A stretch of 5,189 bases of DNA. Origin: Bacteroidota bacterium. Its GTDB lineage: Bacteria; Bacteroidota; Bacteroidia; 2-12-FULL-35-15. Every line of letters begins with the position of its first letter. Positions within the stretch are counted from its first letter, which is position 1. The DNA lies in NCBI GenBank assembly GCA_021413595.1, contig JAIOQD010000229.1, forward strand, positions 1-5,189, read 5' to 3'. Both the position numbers and the translations under genes were made by a program. Of the stretch, positions 1 through 5,189 are shown one piece after another. The notes beneath the pieces were generated by a model. That model was not told the DNA's origin and did no database searches. It saw only the letters and a program-made list of their open reading frames with translations.

Positions 1-1218
1 CTGGCAATTCTTTCCTTTCTCTTCATCTCTTTTCTTGTTAATTTCAACACTGCAAGTGCGCAAGACGCTGAAAAACTATTCAAACAAAACTGTGCTGTTT
101 GTCATAGTTTAGGCAAAACTAAACTTGTAGGTCCGGGTTTGGAAGGTATTGGAACACGTGCTCCAAGTGATGCATGGTTGGCTAAATGGATCAAGAACAA
201 TTTGGAAGTGCTGAAAAGTGGTGATGCATATGGGAAGAAAATCTTAGCTGAAAGCAACGGAGCTGGCATGAGCACCTTTACTGATTTGAAGGATGAAGAA
301 ATTGCTGCACTTATTACCTACATCAAAACCCCTCCTAAACCAGCAGAAGTGGTTGTTAAAGGTCCTGTTGCTGGTTCTGCTAAAGCTGAAGAAAAAGGCG
401 TTAATCCATTAGCGATACTAATAGGTGTAATCGCATTTTTAGTAATTATTATCGCTGTATTACGCGGAGTAAGCCATTCATTAAAAAACATACAAAACGA
501 AAAACAAGGCTTACCTGAAGAAGAAGCTGTTGGTCCTTGGCATGAAATTAAAACATGGATGGGCTTCCATAAAAGAACTGTTGCTGTTATTATCCTGTTT
601 ATTGTTGGAGGATTACTTTCTTCAGGCTGGTATGCTTTAAAGGATATTGGAGTTTACACTGGATACCAACCTACACAACCTATTGCTTTTTCGCATAAAA
701 TTCACGCTGGCGACAATGCAATTAATTGTCAGTATTGCCACTCTGGTGCTGAAAAAAGCAAAACAGCAGGTATTCCTTCTGTTAATGTTTGTATGAATTG
801 CCACAAAGGTATTTCAAAAGGACCTACTACCGGAACAGAAGAAATTGCTAAAATATACGAAGCTGCTGGATGGGATCCTGAAAAAGGAGAATACAGCAAA
901 CCACAAAAACCTATTGAGTGGGTTAAGGTTCATAATCTTCAGGACTTTGTTTATTTCTCTCACCAACAACACGTGAAGGTTGGTAAGCAAGAATGTGCTA
1001 CCTGCCATGGTGACCTAAAAGAAATGACCACTGCAAAACAAGTAAGTCCTTTAACAATGGGATGGTGTGTTGATTGCCACAGAAAAACAGAAGTACCGGG
1101 CATGAAAGACAACCCATACTATGAAAGTTTACACAAAAAATTAGCAGAAAAATATACAGGACAAACAATCACCGTTGATAAAATGGGTGGTATTGAATGT
1201 GGAAAATGTCATTATTAA
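1..1218 (+). CDS. actA: ActA: multihaem cytochrome c subunit of alternative complex III (5' partial)
   Basis: This is the periplasm-facing cytochrome subunit of ACIII, which takes electrons from the Fe-S clusters of ActB and hands them towards a cytochrome c or terminal oxidase. The frame is open from base 1, so the start codon lies upstream; the TTG at 139 is inside the protein and is not a start. Residues below count visible codons. Residues 1-20 are the end of a hydrophobic signal peptide finishing TASA, with cleavage likely before Q21. Residues 21-118 form a class I monohaem domain (CAVCH at 31-35, probable Met ligand M90). A Lys/Pro/Ala linker leads to membrane segments at about 135-157 and 193-213. 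The C-terminal domain has five more haem sites: CQYCH 243, CMNCH 264, CATCH 332, CVDCH 356 and CGKCH 400, the last one residue before the stop. Histidines H232/H235 and H321/H324 are candidate axial ligands. Family ActA proteins are named for the pentahaem domain; here a sixth haem is fused in front. Identification is strong because actB and actC follow. Confidence 0.93.
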   Translation: MAILSFLFISFLVNFNTASAQDAEKLFKQNCAVCHSLGKTKLVGPGLEGIGTRAPSDAWLAKWIKNNLEVLKSGDAYGKKILAESNGAGMSTFTDLKDEEIAALITYIKTPPKPAEVVVKGPVAGSAKAEEKGVNPLAILIGVIAFLVIIIAVLRGVSHSLKNIQNEKQGLPEEEAVGPWHEIKTWMGFHKRTVAVIILFIVGGLLSSGWYALKDIGVYTGYQPTQPIAFSHKIHAGDNAINCQYCHSGAEKSKTAGIPSVNVCMNCHKGISKGPTTGTEEIAKIYEAAGWDPEKGEYSKPQKPIEWVKVHNLQDFVYFSHQQHVKVGKQECATCHGDLKEMTTAKQVSPLTMGWCVDCHRKTEVPGMKDNPYYESLHKKLAEKYTGQTITVDKMGGIECGKCHY

Positions 1219-1330
1219 GATCCTAAAGTATTATTTCTAAATTCTAAAATAGGATTAGAAAATGTTTAAAATTTAGGGTTAGGGTTAAAAAAATTAGGAT
1301 TTAGAATTAGAGATTAGAATTTATAAAGAT
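1219..1330. repeat. actA-actB spacer with recurring TTAGAA / TTAGGR words
   Basis: This 112-base non-coding, AT-rich spacer is built from a few short words. TTAGAA occurs at 1255, 1301 and 1314, and its complement TTCTAA at 1235 and 1242. TTAGGG/TTAGGA occurs at 1273, 1279 and 1294. The words give a perfect 9-base inverted repeat, AATTCTAAA (1240-1248) against TTTAGAATT (1300-1308), with a 51-base loop. No G+C-rich stem with a T-run is present, so it does not look like an intrinsic terminator, and actA-actB co-transcription is likely. No Shine-Dalgarno sequence lies before the actB ATG. Function is unknown; similar low-complexity spacers are, from general familiarity, common in Bacteroidota. 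Confidence 0.6.
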
Positions 1331-4300
1331 ATGGCAACAAAAAAATACTGGAAAGGATTAGAAGAGCTAAAAAACAGTCCTGAATTTGTTCAAAATGTAA
1401 ATAATGAATTTGCAGAACAAGTACCTGTAGAAAAATTTTTAGACAACAATAACCTTACAAATAACGGTACCAACCGTAGAGATTTTTTGAAGTTTTTAGG
1501 ATTTAGTGTTGCTGCTGCATCACTAGCTTCATGTGAAGCTCCTGTAAACAAAGCTATTCCTTATTTAAACAAACCGGAAGAAATTACTCCCGGTGTTGCC
1601 AATTGGTATGCTTCTACTTATTATGACGGTAGAGATTACGCTTCCATATTAGTAAAAACCAGAGAAGGCCGCCCTATTAAAATATCCGGAAATTCTCTTT
1701 CAAAAGTATCAAATGGTTCTACTAATTCACGTATTCAAGCATCTGTACTTTCATTATATGACTCATCCCGCTTAACCGGACCGGTAACACAAAACGGAGA
1801 AAGCATTAAATGGTCGAAAGTAGATAAAGAAGTTCGTGCTAATTTAGCTGCTATTACTGCTAAAGGAGGTGCTATCCGTATTTTATCATCAACAATTATA
1901 AGCCCTTCAACAAAAGCTGCTATTGATGAGTTTATTGTTAAATATCCAACAACAAAACATATAACATATGATGCGATTTCATTTGCCGGAATTGCAAATG
2001 CAAACGCTCAAACATTCGGACAAGCAATCATTCCAACCTATCAATTTGAGAACGCACAGGTAGTTGTAGGTATCGGAGCTGATTTCCTAACTAATTGGAT
2101 TGAGGATTTTTCTTTGGCGTATGCAAAAAACAGAAAAGTTAGCAAAGAAAAACCGGAAATGTCCAAACATTACCAATTCGAGTCTAACTTATCATTAACA
2201 GGGGCAAATGCAGATGAACGTATCCCTGTTAAGGTATCTGAACAAGCTAAAGTTGTAGTGAATTTATACAATGCAATTGCTAAACTTGTTGGAGTCTCCA
2301 CTTTACCTAAAACGGAATTAGCATGCGATGCCATGATCACCAAAGTAGCCAAAGATCTTGTGGCAAACAAAGGTAAATCATTAGTAGTATGCGGATCTAA
2401 CGATACAAGAGTTCAACTGATAGTAAATGAAATCAATACCTTGATAGGTAGCTATGGCAAAACCATTGATATGGAAAACCCAAGTTATTTAAATCAAAGT
2501 AATGATAAAGCTTTTGCTGAGCTGACCGCTGAAATGGCTTCTGGAAAAATAGATGCAATTATCACTTATAACACTAACCCTGTATATACTGCTCCTGCCA
2601 ACTTAAAATTTGCTGAGGCTTATAATAAAGTTGGTTTACGTATTTCTTTTGCCGACAGAGCTGACGAAACAGCTTCTTTAGCAACATTCATCTGTCCAGA
2701 TCATCATTACCTTGAATCTTGGAACGATTTTAATCCAAGAAAAACACATTACAGTTTATCTCAACCTACTATTTCGCCTTTATTTGCAGAACAAAATTCA
2801 GGTACCCGTCAGGCTCAACAAACATTATTAAAATGGTCGGGTAACTCTACCGAATATCTTTCATACATACAAAAAATATGGGCAGAACGTGTATTCCCTA
2901 TGCAGGGTAAATACATGACTTTTACTGAATTTTGGAATAATTCATTACATGATGGTGCTATAGAAGTTGGCAAAGGCAGCGAAACACCTGCTGCAACTGA
3001 AAAAGACAAGCCTAAATCAGTAGCTGCAGGAGAACCTAAAAAAGAAGATACAAAACCTTTAGAGCCCGTTAATTTAATTGTTGCCGCAAGAGAAATAAAT
3101 GCCATTACTGGCGGAGAGTTTGAATTGGCACTTTATGAAAAAGTAGCAATTGGTAACGGTAACCAAGCAAATAACCCTTGGCTTCAGGAATTACCTGACC
3201 CTATTTCAAAAATCACCTGGGATAACTATGTTACCATGTCCCCAAGTGAAATGGAGAAAAAAGGCTTCAATTTGATGGAACGTCAGGACAGAGAAGCAAG
3301 TGTAGTTAACGTTACTGTTAATGGAATTACAGTTGAGTTACCTATAGTGCCTCAACCGGGACAAGCAAACGGAACAATTGGAATTGCAGTTGGATATGGA
3401 AGAGATAAAGCCGGAAAACTAAGTACTCAAACAGGAAGTGTAATTGGTAAAAATGTATTCCCATTGGTTCAATTGGTGAATGGAACATTGAATTACGCTG
3501 CATTGAATGTAAAAATTGAAAGTGCTAACAGAACCACTGAAATAGCCGGAACTCAAATTCACCACACCTTAATGGGGCGTGAAATTGTGAAAGAGACCAA
3601 TTTAGAAAACTATAAAAAGAACCCTAAATCAGGTAATGCTGATGAAATGCTTATTACACACTCAGGCGCTAAAAAAGCTTCTACTATTGACTTGTGGGAT
3701 GAGCACGAAAAATTAGGTCACCGTTGGGGAATGACCATCGACTTAAATTCATGTATCGGTTGTGGTTCTTGCGTAGTAAGTTGTACAGCCGAGAACAATG
3801 TGGCAGTAGTTGGAAAAGATCAAGTAATAAAAACCCGTGAAATGCACTGGTTACGTATCGACCGCTATTATAGCAGCGATATGAATAAAGAAGTTGCAAA
3901 AGAAGAAGGTGTTGGAGCAATTGATATGTATCTGGATATGGAAAATCCTTCGGCAGCAAACCCGAAAGTAGTATTCCAACCAATGATGTGTCAACATTGC
4001 AATTCTGCTCCTTGTGAGAATGTTTGCCCGGTATTGGCAACAAATCACAGTTCTGACGGATTAAATCAAATGACCTATAACCGTTGCGTTGGTACTCGTT
4101 ACTGCGCTAACAACTGTCCTTTTAAAGTGAGACGCTTCAACTGGTTCAACTACAACGAGAATACTGATTTCACATTCAATCCAACACAAGACGATTTGGG
4201 ACGTATGGTATTAAACCCTGACGTAGTAGTTCGTTCACGTGGTGTTATGGAAAAATGCTCCATGTGCGTTCAACGTATCCAGGGAGGTAAATTAGAAGCT

Positions 4301-4573
4301 AAAAAAGCAGAACGTAAATTGGTTGACGGTGATGTAAATACTGCTTGTGCAGAAGCTTGTCCAACCAACGCAATTTTATTTGGTGACTTGAATGATGCAG
4401 ATAGTGCCATCGCAAAATTAAGAAAACAAGAAGCTGAAGGACGTAACTACTTTATATTGGAAGAACTTGGTATTAAACCAACTGTATCTTACTTAACAAA
4501 AGTTAGAAACTGCGAAGAAACAATTGAAGAAGGAAGAAAAACTGAAAATCATTCAGAAAAAACAGAAGCATAA
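1331..4573 (+). CDS. actB: ActB: Tat-exported molybdopterin-oxidoreductase-like / Fe-S subunit of alternative complex III
   Basis: ActB is the large peripheral electron-transfer subunit of ACIII, linking quinol oxidation at ActC to the ActA haems. It has 1080 residues, a usual size for the family, starting at ATG 1331 with a typical YWKGLEEL opening. A roughly 48-residue polar extension precedes a twin-arginine motif (RRDFLKFLG, 49-57), a short hydrophobic stretch and a lipobox LASC with C68. Residues ~85-760 resemble a molybdopterin oxidoreductase, but the N-terminal Cys cluster motif of catalytic members is absent, fitting the known loss of Mo in ActB. A charged Pro/Lys/Glu linker lies at ~549-578. 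The C-terminal ferredoxin-like domain holds four cluster motifs: C808/811/814/818, C887/890/895/899, C919/925/929 with T922 in the usual Cys position, and C976/979/1006/1010. This fits three [4Fe-4S] and one [3Fe-4S], the reported ACIII content. Spacers of 112 and 100 bases separate it from actA and actC. The frame is intact with no sign of disruption. NCBI-style naming would be TAT-variant-translocated molybdopterin oxidoreductase. Confidence 0.95.
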   Translation: MATKKYWKGLEELKNSPEFVQNVNNEFAEQVPVEKFLDNNNLTNNGTNRRDFLKFLGFSVAAASLASCEAPVNKAIPYLNKPEEITPGVANWYASTYYDGRDYASILVKTREGRPIKISGNSLSKVSNGSTNSRIQASVLSLYDSSRLTGPVTQNGESIKWSKVDKEVRANLAAITAKGGAIRILSSTIISPSTKAAIDEFIVKYPTTKHITYDAISFAGIANANAQTFGQAIIPTYQFENAQVVVGIGADFLTNWIEDFSLAYAKNRKVSKEKPEMSKHYQFESNLSLTGANADERIPVKVSEQAKVVVNLYNAIAKLVGVSTLPKTELACDAMITKVAKDLVANKGKSLVVCGSNDTRVQLIVNEINTLIGSYGKTIDMENPSYLNQSNDKAFAELTAEMASGKIDAIITYNTNPVYTAPANLKFAEAYNKVGLRISFADRADETASLATFICPDHHYLESWNDFNPRKTHYSLSQPTISPLFAEQNSGTRQAQQTLLKWSGNSTEYLSYIQKIWAERVFPMQGKYMTFTEFWNNSLHDGAIEVGKGSETPAATEKDKPKSVAAGEPKKEDTKPLEPVNLIVAAREINAITGGEFELALYEKVAIGNGNQANNPWLQELPDPISKITWDNYVTMSPSEMEKKGFNLMERQDREASVVNVTVNGITVELPIVPQPGQANGTIGIAVGYGRDKAGKLSTQTGSVIGKNVFPLVQLVNGTLNYAALNVKIESANRTTEIAGTQIHHTLMGREIVKETNLENYKKNPKSGNADEMLITHSGAKKASTIDLWDEHEKLGHRWGMTIDLNSCIGCGSCVVSCTAENNVAVVGKDQVIKTREMHWLRIDRYYSSDMNKEVAKEEGVGAIDMYLDMENPSAANPKVVFQPMMCQHCNSAPCENVCPVLATNHSSDGLNQMTYNRCVGTRYCANNCPFKVRRFNWFNYNENTDFTFNPTQDDLGRMVLNPDVVVRSRGVMEKCSMCVQRIQGGKLEAKKAERKLVDGDVNTACAEACPTNAILFGDLNDADSAIAKLRKQEAEGRNYFILEELGIKPTVSYLTKVRNCEETIEEGRKTENHSEKTEA
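1472..1537 (+). other. Twin-arginine signal with lipobox in ActB
   Basis: Codons 48-69 of ActB encode N-RR-DFLKFLG, then a short Ala-rich hydrophobic stretch and L-A-S-C (C68, codon 1532-1534). RRDFLK matches the Tat core motif, which fits export of a folded, cofactor-loaded Fe-S protein. LASC matches the lipoprotein consensus, suggesting cleavage before C68 and lipid anchoring on the outer face of the inner membrane. The signal sits about 48 residues into the protein, far deeper than in ordinary Tat substrates; this is the arrangement described for the MoCo/4Fe-4S Tat-variant family. Whether the extension is removed cannot be told from sequence. Confidence 0.75.
3752..4360 (+). other. Four-cluster ferredoxin domain of ActB
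   Basis: Fifteen cysteines in four motifs span ActB residues 808-1010: CxxCxxCxxxC at 3752-3784, CxxCx4CxxxC at 3989-4027, Cx5CxxxC at 4085-4117, and CxxC...CxxxC at 4256-4360. The order is that of NrfC/PsrB/DmsB-type four-cluster subunits, in which Cys residues pair between early and late motifs. The third motif reads CVGTRYC, with Thr at codon 4094-4096 where a fourth Cys would complete a cubane, so it should carry a [3Fe-4S] cluster. This is inferred from related proteins. Confidence 0.85.
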
Positions 4574-4673
4574 AAAATTATTTGAAAATGTGCTAATGTA
4601 ATTTTCAAATTGTAGAATGTATAGCAATACGCTAAAATAATTATCAAATTGTTGAATTATCAAATTAATAAAT
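4574..4673. repeat. actB-actC spacer with repeated TCAAATTG words
   Basis: This 100-base AT-rich, non-coding spacer contains a perfect 12-base direct repeat, AATTATCAAATT, at 4639-4650 and 4655-4666 (16-base period). A related 14-base word also recurs: TCAAATTGTAGAAT at 4605-4618 and TCAAATTGTTGAAT at 4644-4657, one mismatch apart. The sequence just before the actC ATG, TTAATAAAT, is A/T-only with no Shine-Dalgarno, as is usual in Bacteroidota. I recognise no regulator site. The word set differs from that of the actA-actB spacer. Confidence 0.65.
4580..4610. repeat. Perfect 10-base inverted repeat just after actB
   Basis: ATTTGAAAAT (4580-4589) and ATTTTCAAAT (4601-4610) are exact reverse complements around an 11-base loop, starting six bases after the actB stop. 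The stem has a single G-C pair and no T-run follows it, so it is a weak hairpin rather than a convincing terminator. It could protect or process the mRNA 3' end of actB, bind a protein, or be chance in AT-rich DNA. Confidence 0.55.
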
Positions 4674-5189
4674 ATGCAACACGAATCGGAAATTAGAGAG
4701 CCCTTAATTATTGGTAACAAAACGTATCATCAAATTACTGAAGATATCGTTAGACCCATCGAAGGCAAAGCTTCAAAGCATTGGTATATGCTATTTACGG
4801 CTTCTGTTATTTGTTTTATTTGGGGTCTTGCTTGTTTAGCATACACAATCGGCACAGGTATTGGTGTTTGGGGATCAAACAACGGTGTAGATTGGGCTTG
4901 GGATATCACTAATTTTGTATGGTGGATCGGTATAGGCCATGCCGGAACTCTTATTTCAGCAGTTTTATTATTATTCCGTCAAAAATGGAGAATGGCTATC
5001 AACCGCTCTGCTGAGGCGATGACCATCTTTGCCGTAATGTGTGCTGCTATCTTCGTATTGCTTCATACTGGTCGTCCTTGGTTAGATTATTGGTTGTTCC
5101 CTTTGCCAAATCAATTCGGTTCTTTATGGGTGAACTTCAACTCTCCATTGATGTGGGACGTGTTTGCAGTTTCTACTTACTTCTCTGTA
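4674..5189 (+). CDS. actC: ActC: NrfD/PsrC-type integral membrane subunit of alternative complex III (3' partial)
   Basis: ActC is the polytopic inner-membrane subunit that, with its relative ActF, forms the ACIII membrane core and is thought to hold the quinol-oxidation site beneath ActB. The ATG at 4674 opens a frame that stays open to the window end: 172 codons of a family usually around 450-480 residues. The protein starts with about 35 soluble polar residues (MQHESEIREP). Membrane segments lie at about 37-60, 80-101 and 113-131, and a fourth begins near 160. The conserved-looking stretch GIGHAGTLIS (86-95) is typical of ActC/NrfD proteins. Buried or membrane-edge polar residues include H89, E114, H131, R134, D138 and D162; some may belong to the quinol or proton-transfer region, but I cannot assign them individually. 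It follows actB after 100 bases on the same strand, as in known act operons. The TTG/GTG alternatives downstream would cut into the conserved soluble start, so this ATG is preferred. Confidence 0.93.
   Translation, partial: MQHESEIREPLIIGNKTYHQITEDIVRPIEGKASKHWYMLFTASVICFIWGLACLAYTIGTGIGVWGSNNGVDWAWDITNFVWWIGIGHAGTLISAVLLLFRQKWRMAINRSAEAMTIFAVMCAAIFVLLHTGRPWLDYWLFPLPNQFGSLWVNFNSPLMWDVFAVSTYFSV

Noticed and set aside
139..1218. Start of actA at TTG 139
   Set aside because: The frame is open back to base 1 and encodes a signal peptide end and a haem-binding CAVCH before 139, so the real start is upstream of the window.
1273..1287. Telomere-like TTAGGGTTAGGG
   Set aside because: Only two units, inside an AT-rich bacterial spacer between two operon genes; most likely part of the local TTAGGR word pattern.
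814..3105. Other minus-strand open frames of 64-96 codons at 814-1008, 2170-2370 and 2815-3105
   Set aside because: All lie wholly inside actA or actB on the opposite strand, with no recognisable protein family.
3684..4043. Minus-strand open frame of 119 codons opposite the ActB Fe-S region
   Set aside because: It is antisense to a highly conserved coding region, shows no recognisable domain, and overlaps another minus-strand frame in the same place; it is a shadow.
1331..4573. ActB as a catalytic molybdenum enzyme such as a polysulfide or formate oxidoreductase
   Set aside because: The N-terminal Cys cluster motif is missing, and the actA and actC neighbours identify it as the cofactor-less ACIII subunit.
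4581..4606. Bacteroidota-type promoter (TTTG ... TAnnTTTG) before actC
   Set aside because: TTTG at 4581 and TAATTTTC at 4599 resemble the boxes, but the last base of the -7 box is wrong and the 14-base gap is too short.
4580..4610. Intrinsic terminator after actB
   Set aside because: The stem has one G-C pair and no T-run follows, and actC continues the same operon.

Overview
The window carries the first three genes of an alternative complex III (ACIII, act) operon, all on the + strand: actA (5' end cut by the window), actB (complete) and actC (3' end cut). ACIII is a membrane quinol-oxidising complex that replaces cytochrome bc1 in many bacteria. The gene order cytochrome / Mo-oxidoreductase-like Fe-S protein / NrfD-type membrane protein is diagnostic. 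The source is most likely a member of the Bacteroidota. The DNA is AT-rich, no Shine-Dalgarno sequence precedes actB or actC, ActB has the N-terminally extended Tat-type signal typical of the group, and the spacers are AT-rich with repeated words. Genus cannot be told from this sequence.

Layout: 1-1218 ActA, a signal peptide plus a monohaem class I cytochrome c domain joined through two membrane segments to a five-haem domain (six CxxCH sites). 1219-1330 is a 112-base AT-rich spacer with recurring TTAGAA/TTAGGR words. 1331-4573 is ActB, a Tat-type lipoprotein signal, a cofactor-less molybdopterin-oxidoreductase-like domain and a four-cluster ferredoxin domain. 4574-4673 is a 100-base AT-rich spacer with a perfect inverted repeat and a 12-base direct repeat. 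4674-5189 is the N-terminal 172 codons of ActC, a polytopic NrfD/PsrC-type protein.

How they work together (family knowledge): ActC is thought to contribute the quinol site in the membrane. Electrons pass to the Fe-S clusters of ActB, then to the haems of ActA, and on to a cytochrome c or directly to a haem-copper oxidase. The remaining subunits (actD, actE, actF) and often cytochrome oxidase genes would be expected downstream, outside the window.

I see no mobile element, RNA gene, CRISPR array or unknown gene system. The locus is core respiration. The points worth a second look are the cytochrome domain architecture, the internal haem-module duplication, the odd ActB export signal, the Thr-for-Cys cluster motif and the spacer repeats.
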